In this document: positions 9,424 through 19,767 of the stretch, in pieces
Layout: each line of letters opens with the position of its first letter
How positions within the stretch are numbered: the first letter of the stretch is position 1
Assembly (NCBI GenBank): GCA_907163375.1
Contig: CAJQUW010001841.1
Coordinates: forward strand, 1 to 64,000
Direction: 5' to 3'
DNA length: 64,000 bases
Source: Prostheceraeus crozeri
Lineage: Eukaryota > Platyhelminthes > Polycladida > Euryleptidae
Translations under genes and position numbers: made by a program
The notes under the pieces: generated by a model
The model's input: the letters and a program-made list of their open reading frames with translations, nothing else
Told to the model about the DNA's origin: nothing
The model's database searches: none

Positions 9424-11227
9424 GCTTCCTGAATGGCGGCAAAGAGGGCCTACTTGCTCACTTTTAGACTTACGTAAAGCTTATCTACAAATACACGTAC
9501 ATAAGTCGCTTTGGGTGTACCAGGCCGTTAGGTGGAAAAATGAAATTTACTTGCTCACTAGACTAGGGTTTGGTCTTTCAGTCGGTCCTAAGATTATGAC
9601 TGCAATTGTAGACAAAGTGATATCACTTGAAAAAGGCTTAGAACAGTCTGTCTCCAGCTATGTGGATGACTTATTCATTGACGAAAGTAAAGTAAGCGTT
9701 TCCCATGTTAAAAGCCACCTTAATAAGTGGGGACTACTGACCAAGGAACCTGTTAGCTTAGGCGATCCTGCAGGCGTGCGTGTACTAGGCATTCGAGTGA
9801 AGGATGACTTAACATGGCTAAGAGATAAGGTGATTCCTGCATTGCCTACAAGTCAGTGTACTCGGCGTCAACTGCATAGCATCATTGGAGAACTGCTAGG
9901 CCACTTTCCCGTTGCTGGATGGTTGCGGATTTATTGTAGTTTCCTCCAACGCTTAACATCATTAGCAAAGTTTGAGTGGGATGATAGGGTAACGACGCCG
10001 GTTATGAATCTTATTCATCAGATGATGCGACAAATAGAGATTAGTGGTGATCCTGTTAGTGGAAGTTGGCTGGTCTCTGATGATGCTCCTATTGTTGTCT
10101 GGGCTGACGCTAGCAATTTAGCTTTAGGTGTGGTCTTGTCAGTCAACGATAAGGTAATAGAGGACGCTTCGTGGTTGAGACCACACGACGATACGGGTCA
10201 CATCAATATTAGTGAATTAGACGCAGCTATCAAAGGACTCAATATGGCCCTACGTTGGGGAAAGAGAATAATAATAATAAAGACAGATTCGTCCACTGTA
10301 TACAAATGGTTGACTGTAGTCATCAATAGAACACACAATGTCAAGACGCGTGCCCTTTCAGAGAGACTTATCAAACGCCGACTAGACACTCTGAGAGAGA
10401 TAATAGAAACTGAGAAAATTCAAGTTGAACCTCATTTAGTTAAGTCTGCCGAAAATATTTCCGATAGTCTCACGCGTGTTCCCCAACGATGGATGCAGGT
10501 CATGAAAGATCTGACTGATACAACTCATGCTTTATCCGCGACAGTAGAAGAAGCCACTGATCATCAGGACTGTAACTTCACAGAAATTAAGAAAATACAT
10601 GATAGGTGCCATTTCGGTGTAGATCGAACCCTGAACTTAGACAAGCAGAAGCTAGGAAATTTAGCTTCTAGGAGGCTAGTAAAGAAAGTTGTCAGTCGTT
10701 GTGACAGGTGTGATAGAATAGACCCGGCTGTGAATTTTAGTTGGGATAAAGGAACTATCAGTGCTAACCGAGTGACTTGGCAGAATATTGCAATAGACAT
10801 TACCCACTATAACGGAACACCGTATTTGACCGGAATTGACCTTTCATCTCGTTATACTATTTGGAGGAAGCTGCGCAATGAGTCTTCGACCGAAGTATCC
10901 ATGCATTTGACTCAAATTATTGCAGAGTTTGGCCCTCCTAGTTCTGTGTTATCAGATAATGGTACCGTGTTTAGGAGTAGAGAAATCCATGAGCTGTTCG
11001 ACAATTTGGAGATTAAGCATATTTTTGCATGTGCTTATCGCCCCCAAGGCAATGCAGTCATAGAACGTGTTCACCGAACTGTTAAGCGATGCGCCAAGCG
11101 AGCGAACCGAGATATTGAGGAAGCGACTTTTTGGGTAAATAACAGTAGGGACGGTGAGCGACAAAGCCCTTATGAGTTAATGTTTGCAGCCAACTCTAAG
11201 AAGCCTGGAGTGAATGCTCAGCGGTAA
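9308..11227 (+). pseudogene. Gypsy reverse transcriptase, RNase H and integrase
   Basis: This long frame includes the RT motifs LLDLRKAYLQIHV (first catalytic Asp), LTRLGFGLSVGPKIM and YVDDLFID (catalytic Asp pair). The RNase H region has VVWADASNLALG, NISELDAAI and IKTDSSTVYKW. Integrase follows with the HHCC zinc site (HDRCHFG, then CDRCDRID) and the DDE core: IAIDIT, VLSDNGTVF, and AVIERVHRT with the glutamate. It would make and integrate cDNA. The N-terminus is out of frame with the protease, and a TAA at 11225-11227 cuts off the integrase C-terminus. Confidence 0.93.
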
Positions 11228-11734
11228 TACGTCCCGAGGGTGGTACCTGATCAGACTGATTCTGAAGAAAATTCAAAGTATGAGGATTTAGATAGAAATC
11301 CATTTAGTATAGGTGATAGAGTATATTTGAAGACTATATCGGGGAGGTGTGATAGTACATGGTCGGGTCCCCACAGGATTACTAGTATATGTTCCAGCGT
11401 AGGTGTTATCCTTAACGATGATGGTGTTACCCGTCACGTTTCGCACCTCAGGTTGGTCCCTGGTGAGGATTGTAGTTCCAGCGATCTTCCTACAGATTCA
11501 GACTGTATTATAACAGAAAGTGACGAGGATGATGATGTTGAGAGTACTAGTTTACGCCGCAGTATTCGTGTGAAAAAGCCACCAGATAGATTCGGTGACT
11601 TAGTGATGTGGTGTGCATGTGAGGTCTGTAGACGTGGGGGCGTGTGGGAGTTTGAGCTACTTATTGTATGTACTGTGGAGCATGCTGTCGGTGTGTTGTC
11701 GAGCTTATTGTGTGGAGGCGTTGGTGCGTGTTGA
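11228..11734 (+). pseudogene. Gypsy integrase C-terminal domain
   Basis: This is in the same frame as the preceding integrase, separated only by the TAA at 11225-11227. It has IGDRVYLKTISGRCDSTWSG and VTRHVSHLRLV, the GPY/F-like C-terminal module, then an acidic stretch (ESDEDDDVES) and RRSIRVKKPPDRFGDLV. The frame runs into the 3' LTR and ends there at 11734. The domain normally helps bind the target DNA. Confidence 0.82.
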
Positions 11735-11953
11735 TTCAATCGCGACGTTCTCTCTCTTCCCTCGTGACGTCATTATTGAGCATTGTGTGCTAATGAGGCC
11801 GGTTTTCATGTCTCCCTTTTCGTGACGTCATTATTGAGCGTTGTCTGCTAATGAGGCCGGTTTTCATGTCTCCCTTTCATGTATATAAGAAATTGACACT
11901 ATTGATAATAAAGAGTTTGCTGGCACGTGACAGTGTTGTTTTATTCGTTCACA
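11643..11953 (+). repeat. 3' LTR of the Gypsy element
   Basis: Identical by eye to 7629-7939, offset by exactly 4,014 bases. It is followed by the duplicated target ACCCT at 11954-11958, after which BEL1 sequence resumes. Confidence 0.96.
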
Positions 11954-11958
11954 ACCCT

Positions 11959-12267
11959 GTTTCGAACAAGCACGTCTGAAGGTGGCTTACGGATCCATCT
12001 GAGGACTATCATAGAATCTGAGTACAACTGAGCACGAAGTGAAGATAATGGCTGATTTTCCTTGACAAAACGCAGCACTCGAGCAGCCAAAAGTGCAGCC
12101 ATCAGCTCGAGACGAGGAAGAGTCAAGCAAGGCTTCAGAGGAACAACTCGAGCTCGCGAATATAGGAGGAATGCACTGTCATTGGTTTTCAGGTAAACGC
12201 AGGTAGCGTGGGCCATCTTAGAGGCCTCAGCGTAGATGTGGAGTTCAGAGTCTGAGTTCAGTGGCAT
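11959..12267 (-). pseudogene. BEL1 RNase H, N-terminal half
   Basis: The frame reads SELHIYAEASKMAHATCVYL, then LTLPRLELMAALLAARVLRF and QLYSDSMIVLRWIRKP, the BEL/Pao RNase H signature with its acidic residues. It breaks off at the Gypsy insertion and continues on the far side at 7623. It is also separated from RT by a frame change near 12270-12370. Confidence 0.88.
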
Positions 12268-12372
12268 GTGGCGGGGTACACAAATAGCGCTGTCAATCGA
12301 TTCTTCTTGAAGACAGTTGTATTCTTCTTGATCCTTGGAGGAGAGAGTCCCATCCCAATAATTGCAGGATCT

Positions 12373-13190
12373 CTAAAGACTTTGCAAAGATATTCGAAGC
12401 CTGATTGTCCACGGCGACGCTAAAACAAGTGGATCGAATAGTTGAGCTACGGCGAAGGCTACTTGGCTACGAGTAGTCGCAGGTGATAGGCTCAAGGAGA
12501 TGGATAAGCTGTCAGTAGAAGGAGTCCAGTAAAGGCCAATCACTTTGCGAGAGTTAGGAGGTGGCTCACATGTCCATGTCTTCATTACGTTGGTAGTTGA
12601 CAGGAACTTCTGAAGATTCATTCCTGCTTCAGCGAATTTGGATTGGGCGAATTCTTTAAACTGAGTGACATCAAGCACAGTATCGTCTCCAGAGACAACA
12701 TCGTCCATGTTGAGGTCATTGCGAAGCTTCACAATGAAGTCAGAAGAATCGGGCGGCGTAGTCAGATGAAATCATAAGGACTTCGAGTAGGAGGTAAGGT
12801 CCACAGGAAAGACCAAAAGGAACGCGCGCGAATTGGCTCACTCGTTTGCGGTTAAGTTTATCGAACCACACAATCTTCACGTAAATTCGATCCTCAGGCC
12901 TGACGCTTATCATCAGGAAAGCCTTCTCAACATCTGCCACTAGGGGGCATCGATGACAACGAAAACGTAGGAGGATAGCGGTCAAGTCAGATAGGAGATT
13001 CGGCCCTGGTTAAAGACAGTCGTTGAGAGATGGACCTTTCCATGGCTTCGCGGAGACGTCGTAAACAATCCTCTGTTTTCCGTTTTGGTAAACAGCGTGA
13101 TGCGGGATGAAATTTCCACCATCTTCGGAGGCTGGTTCTAAAATGCCAAGCTTGAGGTAATCTTCGAGGGTCTCACTGTATGATTCTTTC
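12373..13190 (-). pseudogene. BEL1 reverse transcriptase
   Basis: Two frames (12985-12740, 12732-12373) plus remnants upstream to about 13190 form the RT. Seen: LVADVEKAFLMISVRPEDR (motif A), ARVPFGLSCGPYLL (motif B), NMDDVVSGDDT (motif C; Asn in place of the usual Tyr) and AQLFDPLVLASPW downstream. Before 12985 the conserved BEL stretches about a PHHAV-like region and ASAKP can be read but with stops. The gene follows gag directly, so protease and the pol N-terminus seem to have been lost. Frameshifts make it non-functional. Confidence 0.85.
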
Positions 13191-13242
13191 TAGGCTCCTA
13201 GCTTCCCGTCGTATGTCTGGAGAGAATTCAGTTTCAATGAAC

Positions 13243-14446
13243 TCACAGCAGCGGTAGGTCTGGGATTTGTGCGAGGATATGCTTTTTTAGGAGCCTTGAT
13301 AGCGGATGCGTTGTCGATCGTAGACCTAACGCGTCGACCTCCGATTTTGCGAAGTCAAGCAGCTTGTCCAAGTCGAACTTCTCTCTGGGAGATCTGGAGC
13401 GTCGGGCCCATTCAAGCTGACTCACAGAAGGCAATTTACCGGTCAGAAGAGGAGCAAGGAGAAGTCCATGCACAGGAGTGGAGGTAGCAACAGTTGCAGA
13501 GGTGGTCAGCACTTCATCAATTAATTGAGTAATTTCTCTCAAGTGTGATTCGAAGTTCGTTATCATATTTCTTAAGGAAGAAATATCATTGTCTTCAACG
13601 GAATTAAAGTTTTTGATAATCAAAAACGATAGACTTCCACTGGCCACGCTTGTTCTCGAAGGCAGATACATCAAGAATGAATGTTAGTTTGCTATCAAAT
13701 TCATTCTTGATGTATCTGCCTTCGAGAACAAGCGTGGCCAGTGGAAGTCTATCGTTTTTGATTATCAAATTCTTATGGAAAGTCGCTCCAACTAAGTTAC
13801 TTAGAATTAAAGTTCACAAGGCGGTCTGCATACAAGCTGATTAGCAGAGAGGGATCACCGAATCGATCTTTGAGTATCTTCAACGCTGATGTATAGTTCT
13901 CTGGGGTACATGGAATGTCCCGGAATGCATCGCGAGCCTCTCCACGGAGTGCAGACATAAGATGCGTAAGCTTTTGCACACCTGGAATATTTCTGTTATG
14001 CACAGTGGCGTTAAATTGGTCATAAAAAGGTCGCCATGACATATCTCACCACTAAAGGTCGGGAGACTTATCCTAGGCAGGCCTTCTAACCCAGAGTTCG
14101 ATGAAGAGGTGGAAGTGTCACTCGATGCATTTTCAATTCGAAGGGAGTCAAGTTTAATCAAGGCGTCGATAATCATGTCGGACAATCTCTCATGTTCTTC
14201 ACACTCAACTTGGTCTTCGTCTTCTACGATGTTCAAAATCGTAGCACCTACTTCATCAATTTTTGTTTTCGAAGAGGAACGTTTTTGTCGATAAGCGGTT
14301 ACTGCAGCCATATCAATCTGAGAGGAGTTGCGGAGGTTTTCTACTTCAGATAGAATCCGATTTAAGTGCAGAACATATGCACGGCGGGATGCTGTAGCCC
14401 TGCGGAGTGAGTACATAGTTACTTTCCCGGGTCGCGGCAGCAACAA
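13243..14446 (-). pseudogene. BEL1 Gag, broken by a palindromic insertion
   Basis: Fragments 14446-13880, 14042-13797 and 13674-13243 are pieces of a BEL/Pao Gag: an N-terminal helical region (LHLNRILSEVENLRN), GLEGLPRISLPTFSGEI, then FYDQFNATVHNRNIPGVQK, and later MITNFESHLREITQLIDEVL. One frame change lies near 14040. A 203-bp inverted-repeat insertion (13601-13814) splits the domain between NFNS and VEDND. No CCHC knuckle is found. Gag begins right after the 5' LTR at 14448. Confidence 0.82.
13612..13769. repeat. 71-bp perfect inverted repeat inside BEL1 gag
   Basis: Arms 13612-13682 and 13699-13769 are exact reverse complements separated by 16 bases. The hairpin is part of a segment bounded by an 11-bp direct repeat GAATTAAAGTT at 13601-13611 and 13804-13814. 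Gag coding on the two sides joins across that repeat, so the segment is an insertion. Confidence 0.93.
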
Positions 14447-14448
14447 GA

Positions 14449-14711
14449 TGTGAGGAATAGCGGTTATAGCAACTTAAGGCCCGGTCAAGAGGTAAGAGGC
14501 TCTTAGCTTCCCGTCGCATGTCCTACCGTTCGGATTTTTAACGTTAAAATCGACTTGGATTGTCGAACAGCAAACTTTATTCACATTCCTTTCGTGGACA
14601 ACAGTAACCAATTTAGATTTAAAGAGAAACACACGTATCTTCATATAGAGCAGACAAACAAAAGTCAAGGTCAATTAAAGTCACAGAAGTTAACACACAC
14701 AATCCATCACA
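14449..14711 (-). repeat. 5' LTR of BEL1
   Basis: This 263-bp LTR starts TGTGAGG and ends ATCACA on the plus strand and matches 5098-5978 without the MITE. GATAC follows it, close to TATAC before the other LTR. Confidence 0.93.
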
Positions 14712-16599
14712 GATACCATTGAGCTTGTCTCATTGGCATAATTTATGAATTCCACAACAATGACAGCGAATCTTCAGCTCTGTTGAAATTTCGTTCTAAT
14801 TCCTGAAACATCATTTCTTTCAGCCTGAATAGTTGTGTCTATTTTCCATGCATTCTTCAATTGCACATGGAAAGGGTTTGAATAAGGTTAACAGGAAGGC
14901 CTTCTGTGTAACCAATTTATGTTTTTTTTGATACTAGATAATTGCTGACGTCTGTAGCAAAGCAATCTACATCGCTCACGAATCATTCACACAAATACAT
15001 TTTGCACCATATATGATCATCGAACCTACATTTACTCAGAATGTAGACCCTAACCAATTTTATGACGAGTGGTAACTTTTTCTACCATTTCAACCCGCAT
15101 ATTTTATCCCCAGGGCGTCCAAGCACGTAAGTAGACAAATTAATGAGGAGATCAACGCGGTTCTACTGGAACCAGTCCCGACCTCGCACAATGCCTAGAA
15201 CGCACACAAATTGCATCTGAAAAAATGAAAAACTAAAAAAGTTTTTAATGATGCGCTCGTCATTAAAATAATAAGGTTTTTACGTCACTACTCCTCATAC
15301 TTGAGGCTTGGACGGTGTTGACATAGTCAGACTTATGTAGTTATGGAGTCGTCATTAATGAGTTAAAACTTGAAACAGCTCATTCGCACTACTTATCAAG
15401 ATTTTATAAGCAACTACCTTCTACTATTGTTTCTTCTTATGTCCTGAAATGAACCTTTTGAATGATAATGTAATATGACCTTATTTGTTGATAATATGAC
15501 CTATGAGAGATATCTAGCCTAGATTAAGTACATTCCTAAATTGCTGCCTAAAGTCATGATTACTTTTTTCAATGATGTTTTCATAATTACAGGAATTCAA
15601 ATCTTTTGTTGCCCTTTTGTAGTATGAATGTCAACGAGTTAATCAAGCAAATTCCACCATTATAAACCGCAAAATTACATGTACACCCAAAAATGTGCGA
15701 AGCATTTGTTCTCACAAGAATTGAATCATTCAATCAGAAAATATAGACGAAGAACAGAATGCAAAGCAAATTTCATAAAATAGTGCATTCAATATCAAAT
15801 TGATATTTAGAATCCAACGATGTTTAGTTCAGCCAAACTAATGTCACAATTGGAAAGAGCATTGCTATAATTTTCATGAAGTTAGTAGCAGTGAAAGAAA
15901 GAGGGTGGGGCGGATTCTACCCCAGTGGATTATTTATACGCTTTTTGCCTTGGTAGGGATAGGGTTTACCTTTCACTGAAATGGAGTATCTCAATTTATG
16001 GAAATTATGTGAAAGTGTCTTATACCTATGCATTAATAAATGTTAGGCACTGCAATCGGTAAGTGCAAAAGCAATATCTAGAAATTCATTGCATGTTTCA
16101 AATTCAAACTTAATCTTTAGAAGAATAACTTGCCGGCAAATATTTGTAGATAATGAATATTCAATGACTGTACGACATAAACTGTGTATACTCCACCACA
16201 CCTGCAGAAGATCATACAGGTATGAAATTTTCAATATTTGCATAATTCTCATTAAATTCAACTGATTTATTACTTTATCATCACAACCGAAACACACTTT
16301 GCCAATTCATCCATCTCTACAAATCATGCAAGCCAACAATGTGTAGGAATGTGGGTGTGTAATTCATGTCTGACGTAATGCACGTTACACAGTCTACAGT
16401 CGGAAATCAAGGAATTTCGCTCGTCAAGATGCAGCATTCATCATGAAATTCACAAGGAAATTGTAGATAGTTGGCGCATAATTACGAATCATCTAAATTT
16501 CGCAAAGCTAAGATATTTTTAAATACGCCATAAACAATATCACTAATGCAGGCCTCACAGACATCCTATCTTACCTATTATTCTTACTCTTTCGGAATT
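14712..16599. other. Non-coding stretch, no gene recognised
   Basis: Unique-looking AT-rich sequence. A tiny AG...GT interval at 15114-15126 is bounded by splice-like signals but is too short and unsupported. Nothing else stands out. Confidence 0.5.
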
Positions 16600-17530
16600 T
16601 TTTCCAACTTTTTCGGATAAGATATTCTCTTATTTATCGGGATTTTCCATGCTTCTATGGTGCCGGCACTGCCGAGTGAGAGATAAATGCTTGTATCGGG
16701 ACACATGCCACTGACGAAGCCCTTCTGAAGTCGGCAAATGTATTGGCACCTACAAATTTCAACAGATTTGATCATGTAGTCTCCACATTGGAACTTAATT
16801 AAGCACAGTGAGAGACGTTTCGGTCATTTAATGGTCGACGCTTTCCTTTACCTACTCCTACTTCTTCGTAATTTGTCATATTTATTGGTTGCTGTCATTA
16901 ATTGTCAATAAATTCGTCACTTCATTGGTGCCAAAAAAGAGATAAATTTTCGAGTTGTAGTACGGTCGTTTTCCTTTTCCCGATCCCAGCGCTTTTGGGG
17001 AATGAATTTCACCAAAATATTCTATTTGGGAACTGGGAAGAGTGAGAGACTTGCCTTGATCATTAGGTGGTCGACATTTTCTTTTCCTCACTCCTAATTT
17101 TTGAATATGAATTTCTTCAGAATTTGACTTGCTTCGATCGACCATAACAAAAATCGACGTTTTCTTTTACCGTTCATATAAAAGATATTCTCCACTTTAT
17201 TTTATCTGAATTCTTGGCAGTATGAGACTTGTCCCGATCATTAGATACACGTTGTTTTCTTTTTTCCCCGCTCCTTTTTATACTATGAATCTTCAGTAAA
17301 AATCCATCTGGGCAGTGTGAGACTTGGTTTGACAAAACCATCGAAAAACTAGAAAGGTTGCGTTTTCTTTTGCCAACATATATTTGGGAGTTTCTCCACT
17401 TTATTCCATCTGGATTCTCGGCAGAATGAGAAACCTGTCTCGATTGCTAGATGATATACGTTTTCTTTTTCACGCTACAATTTTTTGGGGATTTTTAGCA
17501 ATTAGTTGCAATTACATAGGAGGAGTTCTG
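16600..17530. repeat. Degenerate tandem-type repeat array
   Basis: A block with GTGAGAGACTTG, then GATCATTAG-like, GGTCGAC and TTTTCTTTT, recurs near 16805, 17038, 17215, 17320 and 17425, with partial copies between. Spacing is irregular (roughly 105-230 bp) and copies are diverged, so this looks like an old satellite or an internally duplicated element. Confidence 0.6.
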
Positions 17531-18171
17531 CCTCCCTGATTCTCCACCTTTGTGTCTGTCAGGAAATCCACCTCGAACTTTGAATGACGAAGAGTGACAT
17601 GTAGGTCAATTTCATGAAAGAATGGAAGAATGGTTCACCTGTCTGCTCTGTCTGGTGTCTACACACCATAACTCTCTATCTGAAATTTGCTTTCCTCAAA
17701 GTCCTTTAAGAAATTGTGTTTTGCACTCTCGGACTGAATTGTACAATTCGTTTGTAATTGTAGTATGAAGTAATTATTTATAATGATCTAAACTTTAGCA
17801 TCAAAAATCTTGAATATGAGAATTCACTGTGTCAGTATAATCTTCACCTTTTTACATGTGATACCTGATTTTTGAAAGAATTGTCGCGACCCTGGGCATC
17901 AAAATTCAAATTTACGGGTTGTTGTTGCTGAAATGATGAGAGTCAGCAAAATAATCTTAAATCAGCTCAAAGATCTCCCCCCGCTGTGATGGTGACTCAC
18001 AATAGGACATTATAAGCATATTTCAATGTCGTGTAGCCAATACGCAAATACCAAGCAAATACATTATTGTAATCAGTTTACCTTACACATTACTATAATG
18101 CAGCACAATGAAGATTTATTCGGCGCGTAGCGCCAGACGATTTAGGTTGATCATTTGAAAGGCAATACATG
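17531..18171. other. Non-coding stretch
   Basis: I see no coding region, terminal repeat or microsatellite of note here. Confidence 0.5.
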
Positions 18172-18532
18172 CATTGTTACTGAACCTAAAATCTATGACA
18201 TCAAAAATCCAAGATTTTGATCGGCAAAAGACTCAAATCTGTGATAATTTTCCACATAGCCCATGCAGCTCAGAACATTAAAGCATAGAAAGCTTGAGAT
18301 ATCTACGAGTCCAAAATGTGAACCATAGGAATCACCTGAATGTCATTTTCACTGGGAATGCGTAGATGGACGGTGAAGTGCTCCTACCTCAATGGCATTA
18401 CATAGCAAATTAACCGGCCTTAATTATGCAATTAAGGCCGTCTAATTTGGAATTGGAGATATATAAACGACTTTCATAGAAAAATGACATGTGAAATTTC
18501 GGCTGACAGACCTACTTACTCAGTAACAATTT
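18172..18532 (+). repeat. Dispersed repeat, copy 1
   Basis: About 360 bp that recur in the same orientation at 57149-57500, roughly 80-85 percent alike by eye. It contains a near-perfect palindrome GGCCTTAATTATGCAATTAA... at about 18417 and GATATATAAACG at about 18459. Both copies stop at CAGTAACAATT. The TATA-like motif near the 3' side suggests a promoter-bearing end such as a solo LTR, but no second terminus is seen. Confidence 0.8.
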
Positions 18533-18961
18533 ACAATGTAACGGCATTCCTTGTTCACAATATTGGAATTTACAAATTATAGGCTACAGGCTGCACTTTA
18601 CAATTCTCAATTAGCAGTTTTAAGACCGCTCTAAATAGAGATCTCAGTCAGAATTTGCATTTTGAAAGGGAAAATTAGGATCCATGCTGAAGGATTCTTG
18701 AAATGTTTTCTCTATTATGGGAAGCCTTTTGGCTCTCTCTTTTATTGATGTTGATATGCAGCTAAAATGTGGTATTGCATTTTGCGAAAAGTTTTGCTTT
18801 ATCACTTGAATGATGGATCATTTTTTCATCAAAGTGATGAACAAATCAAGGATGTTTCGACATTTTGTTTAAACCTCATTCTATGACATGAGATTTCATG
18901 AGTTTTATGCAAACTTGTAATCCATTATTCTGTCTTCAGCAGAATCTTTGTTGTATTTCAG

Positions 18962-19079
18962 AAAGCTTTGACGAGTGGAATGCCAGTGATAGATCCAATT
19001 CCAAATGTTAAAGTTCTGTTTAATCGATTCGAACAATTCACAATGGTGAAGAAATATCTTGAAGAATCATTGGAACTTC
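18962..19079 (+). CDS. ITPK1: Inositol-tetrakisphosphate 1-kinase, internal exon (1 of 4 seen)
   Basis: This 118-nt exon is preceded by TTGTATTTCAG and followed by GTAAGTTT. It encodes 39 residues in phase 0 and one extra base; the peptide includes GMPVIDPIPNVKVLFNR and MVKKYLEESLEL. It matches the region of ITPK1 where the protein reads VLDPLPAIRTLLDR, between the N-terminal domain and the ATP-grasp core. The leftover C joins the AG that begins the exon at 46654 to keep the frame. ITPK1 phosphorylates inositol tris- and tetrakisphosphates in the cytosol, using an ATP-grasp fold. Upstream exons, including the start codon, were not found and probably lie outside the window. Confidence 0.88.
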
Positions 19080-19706
19080 GTAAGTTTGTTGCCCGTAATG
19101 CATAATTAATTTCCATCATGTGCCGGTATCCAATTTAATTTTTCGTTGATATAATAAGTGTAGTTCACTTCTGAATGCTTACCAAATTATCTCTATACTA
19201 GTACCTACACGTTCCACATACCTAAAACTCAGCGCACAATTCCATGAGGGTAATCCCAGATTCGAAATGAAATTTCGCATTTTCTTCTACAAGTACGTAT
19301 TCATAATTTCTACATCTTCATGAGGATCTTGTGACCAGCTATCTTATGATGGCAGGTCGAATGGGCTATTTTGGTGTGCTTTCATTTTTAAATCATAGTT
19401 TTCTCAGATAATTGTAGGTGACAATCGAACTACTTATTTTTTTTACATCTAAGATAGCGACTTCGAACTGTCTTAGTAGGTATCTAGGTATTCTAAGTTC
19501 AATTAAATCGTACAAGTTTGGACCATTTTGCACATTCGTTAACTATTGGGATCATAAATGATTGTTTTTTAAGGTGCACTTTTATAATCAATCACGTTGA
19601 TAAAGTAATTATCACATCGTGAATTTTAAACAATTTAACATTTAACATTAACAATTTAAACATTTTTTAACAACATAAAAACATTAAACATGATGATTCT
19701 CCTTTA

Positions 19707-19707
<1 letters not shown>

Positions 19708-19762
<55 letters not shown>
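19708..19762. repeat. (TA)n microsatellite
   Basis: An almost pure TA run abutting the TIR element that starts at 19765. Confidence 0.95.

Positions 19763-19764
<2 letters not shown>

Positions 19765-19767
<3 letters not shown>

Larger units (their letters stand above)
7629..11953 (+). mobile_element. Ty3/Gypsy retrotransposon inserted in BEL1
   Basis: The 4,325-bp element has 311-bp LTRs (7629-7939, 11643-11953) that look identical over their whole length, TGTGGG...TTCACA ends, and a 5-bp duplication ACCCT. Gene order gag, protease, RT, RNase H, integrase is that of Ty3/Gypsy. Gag starts only about 25 bp after the LTR and I see no TGG-type primer-binding site there, so priming may be unusual. 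The pol frame carries two in-frame stops and a frame change in RT although the LTRs suggest a recent insertion. Confidence 0.95.
5098..14711 (-). mobile_element. BEL/Pao LTR retrotransposon BEL1, with nested insertions
   Basis: Two 263-bp LTRs (5098-5978 after removing an insertion and its duplicated target, and 14449-14711) bracket minus-strand gag, RT, RNase H, integrase and a DUF5641-like tail. LTRs begin TGTGA and end in CA. Flanking pentamers are TATAC (left) and GATAC (right), a probable target duplication with one mismatch. LTRs differ at roughly 15-20 positions by eye, so the insertion is old. A Gypsy element sits in the RNase H region (7629-11953). Removing it leaves only about 4.1 kb of internal sequence; no protease motif or gag zinc knuckle is visible, so an internal deletion between gag and RT is likely. 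Confidence 0.93.

Noticed and set aside
15114-15126. Possible 13-nt micro-exon between TATCCCCAG and GTAAGTAG
   Set aside because: It does not fit the ITPK1 phase or sequence and has no other support; likely chance.
16882-17145. 87-residue minus-strand open frame
   Set aside because: It lies within the degenerate repeat array and has no homology that I recognise.
1-18961. Upstream ITPK1 exons, including the start codon
   Set aside because: I looked for the N-terminal GxW and HKLTD-like segments with splice sites and found none that I can defend; they probably lie outside the window.
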